A stretch of DNA of 54,345 nucleotides from an uncultured Flavobacteriales bacterium (GCA_913020765.1 CAJWAO010000006.1:1-54345), one strand, 5' to 3'; positions 1 to 9,397 are shown, numbered from the stretch's first letter. Notes: generated by a model not told the origin, from the letters alone. Program-made: numbers and translations.

Positions 1-173
1 TTTTTATCTGTTTTAATCACCGGTGAGTTCAAGAAAATTTGAAAATCTGGTGTTTCGTTACTTGCCACAATAATACGTTCCATATCCGAGGCAACTTGTT
101 CAACAGAATTAGTTTCTGAGGACAATTCTAAAATCGCTTTCGCATATCGGATTGCTGACTTCGTTGATTTCAT
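1..173 (-). CDS. atpH: ATP synthase F1 subunit delta, partial
   Basis: This is the N-terminal part (about 57 codons) of the delta subunit of the F-type ATP synthase, the stalk protein that ties F1 to the peripheral b-subunit stalk. The gene runs off the left edge, so its C-terminal end is not in the window. The translation begins MKSTKSAIRYAKAILELS, which fits the family's N-terminal helix (the usual RYAxAL type). The ATG lies 2 bases after the atpF stop codon, so it is cotranscribed with atpF, atpE and atpB, in the standard order for this operon; atpA and atpG would be expected just outside the window. Confidence 0.9.
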   Translation of the reverse strand, partial: MKSTKSAIRYAKAILELSSETNSVEQVASDMERIIVASNETPDFQIFLNSPVIKTDK

Positions 174-175
174 GA

Positions 176-670
176 TTAATTCATATTAATATCTGATGCC
201 AAGTTATTGGCTAAAGCTTTTTGCTTTTCATCAGATGACAATTCGTTTCTAACGACTTTTTCAGCGATTTCCAATGAAAGCGCCGCAACGTGAGTTTTAA
301 GCTCTGCCATAGCCGCTGCTTTCTCGGAACGAATCGAATCTCGAGCAGCATCTACAATTTTCTGTGCTTCTTCTTTTGATTTCTCTTTGGCAGCTTCTAT
401 CATCGAATTTGATGTCTCCTTGGCATCTTTCAATATTTCGTCTCGCTCAACTTTTGCCGCTTTTAAAATCTTATCATTTTCTGCTTTCAAGGATTTCATC
501 TCCTCTCTTGTTTTCTCAGCAAGCGCCAATGCCTCAGCAATACTATCTCCTCTCTCATTCACAGCTGCCAATATTGGCTTCCATGCAAACTTCGCCAACA
601 AAAATAACAGAGAACAGAAAACAAGCCCTGTCCAAAATAACAATCCAAAATCTGGTAATACTAAATCCAT
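176..670 (-). CDS. atpF: ATP synthase F0 subunit b
   Basis: Subunit b of the membrane sector, forming the peripheral stalk that holds F1 against rotation. From the chosen start the protein has 164 residues: a short N-terminus (MDLVLPDFG), one membrane helix at about residues 9-28, then a long charged helix rich in Lys, Glu and Ala (about 30-140) that is expected to form the b-b coiled coil. An in-frame start 13 codons upstream exists, but the family typically begins a few residues before the membrane helix, so the internal ATG is preferred. It sits between atpE and atpH in an operon. Confidence 0.92.
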   Translation of the reverse strand: MDLVLPDFGLLFWTGLVFCSLLFLLAKFAWKPILAAVNERGDSIAEALALAEKTREEMKSLKAENDKILKAAKVERDEILKDAKETSNSMIEAAKEKSKEEAQKIVDAARDSIRSEKAAAMAELKTHVAALSLEIAEKVVRNELSSDEKQKALANNLASDINMN

Positions 671-736
671 TTCTTTTAATTTTAATTTTAAAAATTCTGC
701 TGCTACCAACCGTAGCAGCAGAATTCATTCTAATTA

Positions 737-964
<228 letters not shown>

Positions 965-978
965 TTAAAAATTACTAA

Positions 979-2079
979 TTAATGGTGTGCCTCTTCAACA
1001 GCAGCACCGATAAATAAAGCCGATAACATCGCAAATAAATACGCTTGAAGAGCGGCTACCAAAAGTTCCAAAATCGAAATAAACAAAGCCATAGGAACAG
1101 ACAATGCGCCCCATGCTACGTTTTTGTTTATAAAGATGATGGAAATCAATGCAAGAATGATGATGTGACCTGCCGTGATATTGGCGAACAAACGAATCAT
1201 TAAGGCAAATGGTTTTGTGAAAATCCCAACGATTTCAATAGGAATCATAATGGGCAGTAAGAGTTTTGGTACCCCTGGGGGAGCAAAGATGTGACCCCAA
1301 TAATTTTTATTACCATTTACTAAAATGATCACTAAGGTTAACGCGGCCAAAAAGAATGTAACTGATATATTTCCGGTAAGATTTGCACTTCCAGGAAATA
1401 TTGGAATCATCCCCAATAAATTATTGATCCAGATGAAGAAGAAAATAGTCAATAAAAATGGAACGAATTTCTTATACTTTTTTTCATTAATATTTGCTTT
1501 GGCAATATCATCCTGAACAAACAGGATAATAGGCTCCATAAATTTGGCAATTCCTTTTGGTGCAACAGCACCGTTTGTTTTATAAAATTTCGCACATGAA
1601 AACATGATGATAAAAACCAAAAATGACCCGATAAATAGCGAGGTCACATTTTTTGTAATGGATAAATCCATTGGTTTAATGTTGCCATGCACATGGCCAT
1701 TCTCAAAATGGAGTTTCCCATGCTCATCTAGCTCATAAATCTTTTCATGAAACATACCGAAACCCTCTGCCGGACCAACGCCTTTGTAATAATGATTTTC
1801 ACCGTCATGAACCAACTCTCCATGATACAAGTTCGATGAAGAAAAGGTCTCAATTCCTTCTTTTGTTTTTAATATAATTGGTAAATAAATAGATGTGCCG
1901 CCGTGCTCTGGACCCCACAAATGCCATTCATGGGCATCTTTAACGTGATGCATGATCATCTCGCTTACATCAAATTCTTTTTCATCATGACCTTCTTTAT
2001 CATGCTCATTCACCGGGGAGGCAAAAGAAGTCATTGAGAAAGCGAGTGCTACTAAAATATAGGATATTGCTTTTTTCAC
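979..2079 (-). CDS. atpB: ATP synthase F0 subunit a
   Basis: Subunit a, the stator channel protein of the ATP synthase, 366 residues. It begins with a likely cleaved signal peptide (MKKAISYILVALAFSMTSFA), followed by a periplasmic segment of roughly 110 residues rich in His, Asp and Glu, and then the usual five to six membrane helices. The essential arginine is in the motif PFALMIRLFANITAGH, near residue 293. The signal peptide and long exported N-terminus are longer than in enterobacterial AtpB but fit what I recall of Bacteroidota AtpB. It is the first gene of this operon segment and has its own promoter just upstream. Confidence 0.93.
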   Translation of the reverse strand: MKKAISYILVALAFSMTSFASPVNEHDKEGHDEKEFDVSEMIMHHVKDAHEWHLWGPEHGGTSIYLPIILKTKEGIETFSSSNLYHGELVHDGENHYYKGVGPAEGFGMFHEKIYELDEHGKLHFENGHVHGNIKPMDLSITKNVTSLFIGSFLVFIIMFSCAKFYKTNGAVAPKGIAKFMEPIILFVQDDIAKANINEKKYKKFVPFLLTIFFFIWINNLLGMIPIFPGSANLTGNISVTFFLAALTLVIILVNGNKNYWGHIFAPPGVPKLLLPIMIPIEIVGIFTKPFALMIRLFANITAGHIIILALISIIFINKNVAWGALSVPMALFISILELLVAALQAYLFAMLSALFIGAAVEEAHH

Positions 2080-2109
2080 GTCAAAAATATCTTTTCAAAA
2101 ATTTTGGGG

Positions 2110-2139
2110 CAAAGGTAACTAAACTTTTAAAAGAAACAA
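2110..2139 (-). promoter_or_regulatory. Promoter of the atpBEFH operon
   Basis: On the minus strand a TTG (2137-2139) is followed after 19 bases by TACCTTTG (2110-2117), an exact match to the Bacteroidota -7 consensus TAnnTTTG with normal spacing. The predicted start point is near 2105, leaving a leader of about 25 bases before the atpB ATG. This shows that the ATP synthase genes here do not need read-through from hemG. Confidence 0.7.
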
Positions 2140-2296
2140 TACAATATTCTAAGAATTCTCATGCCAAAATCAACCTGAAAATATTTGAAATTTAAAAAAA
2201 TTAAATGCAGGCCTGAGACAACTCATGATAGGCGATGCGTATTCAATTCAAAGTTCGAATTTACAGCTGAAGCCGAACATTAAAAACGTCAAAAGA

Positions 2297-3619
2297 TTAA
2301 ACTAATTTATTTGCAATATTTTTTGCTTTTAAAATACAATCACTTACTGAAATGCCTTGGTAAAAATTACCCAAAATATAAAGGCCAGGGTTTTGCGCTT
2401 CAAAAACTTTGATCGCGGCACTCAATTTTTCCTGATTCATATCATATTGAGGAATCCCTTTTTTCCAGCGAAAATGCTTTTTAAAAGTCACCTCTCCTTG
2501 GTGGCAAATCAGCTGTTCAAGCTCTCTTAAAATAATTGTTTCAAGCTGTTCTATCGGAAGATCGCAAAGTTCCTTTTGTCGCTCTCCTCCAACCAACACT
2601 GTAAAGAGCTCTGAGTCTGTCGGAGCGACATTCTCGAAAGTTCTACTGCTAAACAGTATACCTAAATAATTCTTTTGATCAGATGGCTTTGTAAGTACAC
2701 CAAAGCCAGGAGCCTGATTCATAACATGGTCTTTTTTAAAACCAAAGTGAAAGACATCGACAGGAGTGTATCGAACCTCATTAAGTACATTATTTAATTG
2801 CTTATTGGAGAATAACTTGTTCAACGAATAGGAGGGAACAGCACATATAATCTTTTTACAGAAAATAGTCCCAGATTGAGTTGATACTTTATACCCACTT
2901 TGACTTTTCTCAACCTTTTCAACCGCTACATTTAAATGAATTCTATCTTTTAAAGGTTCAGCAATTTTCTGAATCATTTGGGAGAGTCCCATAGGAAGAT
3001 TAAATGACCTCATTTGATTGTCTTTTCGCTTTTGCCTAAAAAGCCCAAGAAGAACACTGCCGTATGTTTGTTCAAGGTTCCATAAAATTTTGAGGCTATG
3101 TTTTGCACTCATCTTTTTTGTATTACCTGCATATATCCCTGTAATAAATGGTTCGATAAGTTGGTCGTGAAAATCTTTCCCAAAACGTTTTACAATAAAA
3201 TTATAAACAGTCGCATTTTCTTTGTGCTTAGAAATAAACGGTTCAAATAAAATCCTGAATTTGCCTTTTACCGAAAGTAAAGGAGAGTATATAAATTTCT
3301 TGAATGAGGTTGGGATTAGCTCAAGTTCATTTTCGTGAAGAACATATCTGTTTTTATTGCTACTCTCAGAAGGGAAGATTATACTTTTCCACAAATCACA
3401 ATCTTTTAAAAGCTCAATAATTGCATCATTATTGAGTAAAACAGTGTTGGGTCCATTTTCACAAATAAAATCACTTTTATTTTCCGTTTGAATAATCCCC
3501 CCAACATTATTCGAGGCCTCCAAAACCAAAAAATCTTTTGATTGCTTGGACAAAAAATGAGCTGAGCTCAGTCCACAAATACCAGAACCGATTATTATCG
3601 TATCGACACGCTGTTCCAT
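2297..3619 (-). CDS. hemG: Protoporphyrinogen/coproporphyrinogen oxidase (HemY type)
   Basis: FAD-dependent oxidase of late heme synthesis, converting protoporphyrinogen IX (or coproporphyrinogen III) to the porphyrin. It has 440 residues, close to the usual length. The N-terminal dinucleotide-binding motif IIGSGICGLSSAHFL is at residues 9-23, followed by the flavin-contacting LEASNNVGG segment; the C-terminal FAD-binding stretch LYILGNFYQGISVSDCI closes the Rossmann fold. Heme made here would serve the cytochromes of the respiratory operon later in the window. Whether it acts in the protoporphyrin- or coproporphyrin-dependent route cannot be told from the sequence by eye. A 217-base gap separates its stop from atpB. 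Confidence 0.88.
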   Translation of the reverse strand: MEQRVDTIIIGSGICGLSSAHFLSKQSKDFLVLEASNNVGGIIQTENKSDFICENGPNTVLLNNDAIIELLKDCDLWKSIIFPSESSNKNRYVLHENELELIPTSFKKFIYSPLLSVKGKFRILFEPFISKHKENATVYNFIVKRFGKDFHDQLIEPFITGIYAGNTKKMSAKHSLKILWNLEQTYGSVLLGLFRQKRKDNQMRSFNLPMGLSQMIQKIAEPLKDRIHLNVAVEKVEKSQSGYKVSTQSGTIFCKKIICAVPSYSLNKLFSNKQLNNVLNEVRYTPVDVFHFGFKKDHVMNQAPGFGVLTKPSDQKNYLGILFSSRTFENVAPTDSELFTVLVGGERQKELCDLPIEQLETIILRELEQLICHQGEVTFKKHFRWKKGIPQYDMNQEKLSAAIKVFEAQNPGLYILGNFYQGISVSDCILKAKNIANKLV

Positions 3620-3767
3620 TTAAAAATTTTGAGCATTACCATCAGAGCTATAAACACAAATACCACTCCTACGTTCATTTAACAAAAATACAGTTTAATG
3701 TTCATGGTTCCTTATCTTGTTTTCTCGGTATATTGATATTGATATTGTTTTAAAGTACCTTCATCCT

Positions 3768-4574
3768 ATGAAAATTATCTTCATTCTTTTTTTCAGCCTA
3801 CCAATTGTGCTCTTCAGTCAATATAAATTGCTTTCCACAGAGGGGCAATATCAAGGGGACAAGCTATTTATAAAAAACCCCAAGCAAGTCGATGGATTCG
3901 GATATTGCATCATAAAGGTCACTGTAAATGGGGACGTTCTTCCGGCATCTATTCAATCTCCCAACTTCGAGGTCGATTTTAGTCTATTTAATCTGGAGAC
4001 AGGTGCAGATGTTTTTGTGGTTATAGAACACTTCGAAGGATGTACACCGCGATTTTTAAACCCTGAAATTTTATTACCAGAAAGCACATTTATACTTAAT
4101 GAAATTAAAATGCGAGATAATACATTTCTAGAATGGTCGACCACAAACGAAATTGGGATTTTAGACTATGACATTGAACAATACAAATGGAATCACTGGG
4201 TAAGCGTGGGTCAAGTCAGAGGAAAGGGCCGTGAAACAATGAACAAATACTCATTTAAAGTACCACTGCATTCGGGTATAAATAAATTTCGGGTGACACA
4301 AACAGATAACTCTGGAAAAAAACGCATTTCTGAGGAAGTCATACAAGAATCGAAGATCCAAGAATTTTCGATGACACCAACAAGTGTTAGGGACGATATT
4401 TTCTTTTACTCTGGAGGAAAGAAAGAAAAAACCCGTTACGAAGTATATGATGCCTTTGGAAACCTCTTAAAGGTTGGGTTTGCAGACCACGTAGATTGCA
4501 GAAATATTGTGAATGGTATCTACTACATTAATTATGACAACAAAAATGAAAAGTTCTTAAAAGCCAGCGAATGA
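3768..4574 (+). CDS. Secreted protein with type IX (Por) sorting tail
   Basis: A 268-residue exported protein of unknown function. The chosen ATG opens a clear signal peptide (MKIIFILFFSLPIVLFSQ); an in-frame upstream start would bury it behind 17 extra residues. The last 70 residues look like a type A C-terminal sorting domain of the type IX secretion system: a VYDAFGNLLK strand, then IVNGIYYINY, then a lysine-containing end. The very end (FLKASE) extends a few residues past the usual K-[FV]-[VI]-K finish, so the tail is somewhat degenerate. Its stop codon overlaps the start of the epimerase gene (ATGA), so the two are translationally coupled although they act in different compartments. Confidence 0.7.
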   Translation: MKIIFILFFSLPIVLFSQYKLLSTEGQYQGDKLFIKNPKQVDGFGYCIIKVTVNGDVLPASIQSPNFEVDFSLFNLETGADVFVVIEHFEGCTPRFLNPEILLPESTFILNEIKMRDNTFLEWSTTNEIGILDYDIEQYKWNHWVSVGQVRGKGRETMNKYSFKVPLHSGINKFRVTQTDNSGKKRISEEVIQESKIQEFSMTPTSVRDDIFFYSGGKKEKTRYEVYDAFGNLLKVGFADHVDCRNIVNGIYYINYDNKNEKFLKASE

Positions 4575-4975
4575 TAAAAAAAATTGAACACTTGGGGATC
4601 GCAGTAAAGTCCATTGAGGCATCGCTTCCAATTTTTGAAAAGCTCCTTGGTAAAAAAATGTATAAAACTGAAATTGTACATTCTGAGTCGGTTAAAACTG
4701 CCTTTATCGAGCTAGGTGAATCAAAAATAGAGTTACTCGAGGCAACAGATCCGAGCTCTTCCATCGCGAAGTTTTTAGAAAAAAATAGAGAAGGGTTTCA
4801 TCATCTAGCAATAGATGTAGAAAACATTGAAGCGGAAATCACACGTTTAACCCAGGAGGGATTTACACTTATACACCAATCACCCAAGGCAGGTGCGGAT
4901 AACAAAAAAATTGCTTTTCTACATCCAAAATCGACCAATGGAATGCTTATAGAACTTTGTGAGGAGCTTGTTTAA
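4571..4975 (+). CDS. mce: Methylmalonyl-CoA epimerase
   Basis: Interconverts the (R) and (S) forms of methylmalonyl-CoA, linking propionyl-CoA metabolism to succinyl-CoA. The protein has 134 residues, the normal family size, with the two beta-alpha-beta-beta-beta units of the vicinal-oxygen-chelate fold. Likely metal ligands are His7 (IEHLGIAV), His77-78 region (GFHHLAIDV) and the C-terminal Glu in MLIELCEE. The start codon overlaps the stop of the secreted protein upstream; its own stop overlaps the stop of the convergent cyclase gene on a TTAA. Confidence 0.93.
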   Translation: MIKKIEHLGIAVKSIEASLPIFEKLLGKKMYKTEIVHSESVKTAFIELGESKIELLEATDPSSSIAKFLEKNREGFHHLAIDVENIEAEITRLTQEGFTLIHQSPKAGADNKKIAFLHPKSTNGMLIELCEELV

Positions 4976-7900
4976 TCTGCATATTCATTATTTTCAAGAC
5001 GCTCCATTACAACTTTAAGGTTTTCTTTCTTCTTTTTCCTACGCGCGGCAATAGATGTTTTGGTGAAAAATTTATGATTTTTCAGAAAATCCACTTGAAT
5101 CTCATCCCAAGCTCGATCACTATCAATTTTACCCATCCCTCTAAGTTCTAGTCTCAATCGGTTAGAAATCTCCTCGAAGTCATCACGCCCTAAATAATCA
5201 AGGTCAGCGTCACAAATGATTTCTTGCAGCTTGTTAATTGGTCTATGAGGGATTTCCGTTACATGAATAAGCTCAACTATGGTTTTAATGTGCCTTTCGG
5301 TGTAGCCGTATTTTGGCAACCACTCTGCGGCCATTGCTGCTCCGATACTTTCATTGTTTTCATACTGTTTTACAAAACCTGCATCGTGCAGAATTGCTGC
5401 AGTTTTTAATAGGAATAACCCTTCATCAGTAACTCCCTCTGAAAGTGCAATTCGCTCAACAGCTTGCACAACATCAATAGAATGGTTTACTGAATGATAA
5501 AGTAATTTATCGGAAAGTCCAGCTTTTAAATAATCTAAAACGAAATGCTGGGTTTTATAATATTTTATGGGGCTAAAATGATGGAGTTCCACAATTTCAC
5601 TGAATTTATCATTTGGAAAGAGCCCCTCTCCTTTTTCAGAAAGTTCTGGCTTGATTTTCAATACAACATAAGTATCCACCTCTATGCCGCCTTTTATTTT
5701 CACTTTACCTTTCGGGATACACTCAAAATAGGGTTCAATAAAAGTGAAAGTCGTACCTGAAATCGTCACCTCCCCGGGTGCGCCAAATTTTTCCATCTGC
5801 TGGGCTTGATTTACCGTTGGCCCCCAGATATCGTAAGCCAGCTTTAAATCTCCAATTATACCTGCGATAACTGGACCTGTATGAATACCTAAGCGTATTT
5901 CCCAGTAATCACTATGGTTAGCAATTGCATCGAACTTTAGCTTGGACATGTAATCCTGAATTTGTAATGCAGCAATACAGGCATTCATCGGATTAATTGA
6001 ATTATCAATCGGTATTCCTCCAGCGCACATGTATGCATCACCTATTGTTTTTATTTTTTCAAGATCATTGTTCTGGATAAGTTCATCAAACCTTCTAAAT
6101 AAAATATCCAAACGCTTCACAAGTCTACTTGGCCTCATTCTTCGGGAAATGTTTGTAAAACCAACAACATCAGTAAACATTACCGTTACCTTATCAAAAG
6201 CATTCGCCTCTACCTTTCCATTTACCTTGAGCTCTCTTACAACCTCCTCCGGAAGAGCATTTGCCAACCAGCGTTCAGCGTTGTCCTTTTCAATTTGTAA
6301 AAGTTCCTGTTGTCTTACGACATTATTTTTTTCCGCCTCAAGTAACTTACTTTGTTCTTCTATCCTTGTTTTTTGATTACTGATTTCTCTAGTTCTTTCA
6401 GAGACTTTAAGCTCTAACTTTATCTGCTCTCTTCGCTCGGATTCAATACGACGCTTAAAAAATAAAAATGCGAGAATTGAAATAATTAAGGCCGCGATGG
6501 TCCAAAACCACCAAGTACCCCAATATGGAGGTAAGATGGATATCTCCAAACTTTTGGGATTCTTGCTCCAAGAACCTTCTCCAAGTCTCGCATAAATTTT
6601 TAATTGATATTTTCCTGGAGATAAAGAATTAAAAGTGATTTCACGGTCCTTTTCAATGAACCTTTCGCTAGATTGAGACCCTATAAGTTCATATTTAAAT
6701 TGTGTTAGTTCAGGATTAGACAAATCGCTAGATTGAAATCGGATAGTGAAGCTTCGATCAGTATAAGGCAACTCTATTAAGGAGGTTTTTGATATAGGTT
6801 TTTTTAAGGGTGATCCTTCTTGACCTGGTTTGAGCCAACCCCCATTCAATTTAAATTTGGTAATAATTACCTCCTGTTCTATATTTTCAATATTCAATTC
6901 ATCTGGCCTAAAAACATTGTAACCATATATCGAACCAAAAAATAGTTCTCCGTTAGAGGAATTGAAAAAAGCATTTGAGTTAAACTCATTGCTCACAAGA
7001 CCATTCACTTCTAGGTAAGACTTAACCTCTGCATTTAATGGATTGTATGAAGCTATACCCTTGTTTGTACTAATCCATATCCGCTTACCATCATTTAATA
7101 CACCGTATATGGTATTGTTTGGGATACCAAATTTTTTATCAATTTTTTTAACTTCTCCCGAGTCAAAATTTACATACAGCATGCCCGACCCAGACGTACC
7201 CACATATAAATTGCCTTTTTCATCGTCACAAATAGCCATGGCATAATCCTGAGTTACTTTTATAATCTCCTTATTTATTGGATGAGGATGAATCATGTAA
7301 TTCCCAGACTCGTTCTTGGTAAGTATATTGATTCCTCCGGCGGTTGTAGCGAACCAAACCCTGCCCTTTCGGTCCTTATATATCACCCGACAGCTTCCTG
7401 GAGAAAGAGATTCCTGAGGCCGATTTATATTGTGTTCAAAGCGCACAGAATTACCCGTTTTTATATTGTATAAAAACGCCGCAGCTTTAGTAGCCAAAAG
7501 GTAATTATCTTCATCTAGACACTCTATACCGTACAACCGATTGTACTTAGATAAAATGATTGGGTTCACATAATTTAAGCGAGTATAATCGAAGGATTGA
7601 TCGCCATATATTTCCAATTTAAAAAGTCCATCCTCAAATCCTGCCAAAACTGTATTTGAATCAATTGCACAAGACGATAGAACCTTATAACTCGCTTCAT
7701 TTTTATTCAAACGATTAAAATGTTCGAAGATGCCTGTCCTTCTGTCAAGTCGTGACATTCCTATGTCAGTACCTACAAATAAATAATCTCCACTTTTGTC
7801 CTCTGTGAAGGTCCAAACATTTGGAGAAGGCAAACTCTTTTTAGGATTCGCACCGGGACCGACACCTATAAAGCCAGAATATTTGGGATCAAAACTAGAA

Positions 7901-8850
7901 ATCCCCCTGTCACTTCCAATCCATAATTTCTTATTCTTGTCTTCGAAAAGCACATTCAATTCATTGTACATTAGCGCACTCTTTTGGAACATATCTTGTG
8001 TGCTATTGATTAAATCTCCAAGTTCGTCTATGGTGTATAAACCATTGGCGGCTGAAGCAAAAAACCACTGGCCCTGGGATAGGCATACATTTTTTACTTG
8101 AATATTCTGAAGCTCAGGATAATTTTGAAATTCTCGGAGTAGACAATGGGATTTTATATCTAATTGGAATACGCCCACATTTGAGCCCACATAAATCTTA
8201 CTATCTGAGGCAATAGTGATATTTAAGATTTCAAAATCATCGAAACCTAAAACATCTGTCCTCACCTTCTTTAGAGTATTAGAAGGAAAATTATATATAA
8301 ATAATTCATCCGCACTGGTATGAATTATTAGACTATTTTCAAAGTATGTTGCAGAATTTATTTCGCGAGTACTATTCCCCCATGTAAGAGTTTCGAAATT
8401 ATTGTTATCCCTATCAAACCTATATACTCCTTGATTTAAGGTTGCAATCCACAGGTCGTCTCCTTTACCAATAGAAATCGATGAGATGTCTAGGTTTTTT
8501 TTATTGCTGGGTGTGTAGGTTTGAAATTCCTCCTTTAGTGGACTATAAGCTGTGAGTCCGTTGTGGGTTCCAAACCATAACTTACCATCCTTTGTTTTGG
8601 CGGAGCTTGTAATAAAAGGATTGTTAATACCATCTTCCTCATCTGAATTGAAGATTTCAAATTTATCGCCGTCAAACCTGTTCAAACCATCCTGGGTACC
8701 TATCCACAAAGCGCTATTATCGTCTTGGACAATCGTATTTACAACACTTTGAGAAAGACCATCATTAATTGTATAATTATTGAATCTATATACGGATTGT
8801 GCAACTGTAAAACAGGGGATGAAGGCAATGAGAAATACAAGTTTTTTCAC
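4972..8850 (-). CDS. Reg_prop/Y_Y_Y sensor fused to class III nucleotide cyclase and HD domain
   Basis: A 1292-residue membrane receptor. Seen in order: signal peptide (1-17); at least nine propeller-type repeats with the W/F-[IVF]-G-[TS]-x(2)-G pattern (about 25-650); a Y_Y_Y domain ending in PPYWGTWW (about 670-770); one membrane helix (about 775-797); a charged coiled coil (800-865); a class III cyclase domain (about 880-1065); and an HD domain (about 1100-1240). The cyclase has both metal aspartates (MFTDVVGFT, IGDAYM) and the adenine-selecting Lys (EKIKTIG) and Asp (YDIWG), so ATP is the likely substrate. The transition-state Asn is present (TVNQA), but the Arg expected in VNxAxRM is Gln (VNQAQQM), which may lower activity. 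The HD region has HSVNHSIDV, LHDAG and DADLD. Such sensors usually drive histidine kinases. The ATG is 12 bases after the ferritin stop, so the two are probably cotranscribed. Confidence 0.85.
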   Translation of the reverse strand: MKKLVFLIAFIPCFTVAQSVYRFNNYTINDGLSQSVVNTIVQDDNSALWIGTQDGLNRFDGDKFEIFNSDEEDGINNPFITSSAKTKDGKLWFGTHNGLTAYSPLKEEFQTYTPSNKKNLDISSISIGKGDDLWIATLNQGVYRFDRDNNNFETLTWGNSTREINSATYFENSLIIHTSADELFIYNFPSNTLKKVRTDVLGFDDFEILNITIASDSKIYVGSNVGVFQLDIKSHCLLREFQNYPELQNIQVKNVCLSQGQWFFASAANGLYTIDELGDLINSTQDMFQKSALMYNELNVLFEDKNKKLWIGSDRGISSFDPKYSGFIGVGPGANPKKSLPSPNVWTFTEDKSGDYLFVGTDIGMSRLDRRTGIFEHFNRLNKNEASYKVLSSCAIDSNTVLAGFEDGLFKLEIYGDQSFDYTRLNYVNPIILSKYNRLYGIECLDEDNYLLATKAAAFLYNIKTGNSVRFEHNINRPQESLSPGSCRVIYKDRKGRVWFATTAGGINILTKNESGNYMIHPHPINKEIIKVTQDYAMAICDDEKGNLYVGTSGSGMLYVNFDSGEVKKIDKKFGIPNNTIYGVLNDGKRIWISTNKGIASYNPLNAEVKSYLEVNGLVSNEFNSNAFFNSSNGELFFGSIYGYNVFRPDELNIENIEQEVIITKFKLNGGWLKPGQEGSPLKKPISKTSLIELPYTDRSFTIRFQSSDLSNPELTQFKYELIGSQSSERFIEKDREITFNSLSPGKYQLKIYARLGEGSWSKNPKSLEISILPPYWGTWWFWTIAALIISILAFLFFKRRIESERREQIKLELKVSERTREISNQKTRIEEQSKLLEAEKNNVVRQQELLQIEKDNAERWLANALPEEVVRELKVNGKVEANAFDKVTVMFTDVVGFTNISRRMRPSRLVKRLDILFRRFDELIQNNDLEKIKTIGDAYMCAGGIPIDNSINPMNACIAALQIQDYMSKLKFDAIANHSDYWEIRLGIHTGPVIAGIIGDLKLAYDIWGPTVNQAQQMEKFGAPGEVTISGTTFTFIEPYFECIPKGKVKIKGGIEVDTYVVLKIKPELSEKGEGLFPNDKFSEIVELHHFSPIKYYKTQHFVLDYLKAGLSDKLLYHSVNHSIDVVQAVERIALSEGVTDEGLFLLKTAAILHDAGFVKQYENNESIGAAMAAEWLPKYGYTERHIKTIVELIHVTEIPHRPINKLQEIICDADLDYLGRDDFEEISNRLRLELRGMGKIDSDRAWDEIQVDFLKNHKFFTKTSIAARRKKKKENLKVVMERLENNEYAD

Positions 8851-8862
8851 TCGTTTTAAAAA

Positions 8863-9390
8863 CTATTGCTCCGCAGAGTCATTTACATTATTGGCTTGAA
8901 TTAAAGAGTTCTCCATATCTCGGTCAAACATATACATCCCTCCTGAATCGGTTCCGATTAGGTTTAGCTTATCTAAGATTGTTCGCGCCAAAGCTTCCTC
9001 CTCGAGCTGCTCTGAAACATACCATTGAACAAAGTTATGGGTCGTGTAATCCTTTTCCTGAAGACAGATATCTACCAAATTATTTATACTCGCGGTGACA
9101 CCAATTTCATGTTGTAGTAGTGCTTCAAAAACACTTTTCAGATTCTTAAACTCGTGCGGTGGTTTTTCCAATTGAGGGACCTCAGCCCTTCCACCTCGCT
9201 CATTGACAAATTTCACCAACTTAAGCATATGAAAGCGTTCTTCGTCGGAATGTGTATACATAAAGTTTGCCGTTCCGTTTAGACCGTTTGACTCCGCCCA
9301 TGAGGCCATTGACAGGTAGTATTGAGAGGATGACGCTTCCTTTTTGATTTGGTCATTTAATGCGGCTTCTACTCTTTTGTTCATTTTCAT
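8863..9390 (-). CDS. ftnA: Non-heme ferritin
   Basis: Iron-storage ferritin of the bacterial FtnA type, 175 residues from the chosen start, forming four long helices that assemble into a shell and oxidise Fe(II). Ferroxidase residues are visible: the Glu in the first helix (KEASSSQYYLSMASW), the Glu and His pair in HSDEERFHML, the Glu in HEIGVTASI, and the Gln/Glu in SEQLEEEALA. A TTG upstream gives an extended frame, but two ATGs at 9390 and 9384 give the family's usual N-terminus (MNKRVEAAL). Two inverted repeats lie in the 50 bases upstream, suggesting repressor control. The receptor-cyclase gene follows after 12 bases. Confidence 0.92.
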   Translation of the reverse strand: MKMNKRVEAALNDQIKKEASSSQYYLSMASWAESNGLNGTANFMYTHSDEERFHMLKLVKFVNERGGRAEVPQLEKPPHEFKNLKSVFEALLQHEIGVTASINNLVDICLQEKDYTTHNFVQWYVSEQLEEEALARTILDKLNLIGTDSGGMYMFDRDMENSLIQANNVNDSAEQ

Positions 9391-9397
9391 TTTTTTT

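Noticed and set aside
3731-3747. Tandem hexamer TATTGA, almost three copies, upstream of the secreted protein
   Set aside because: Too short to argue for phase variation, and a 6-base unit would not change the reading frame.
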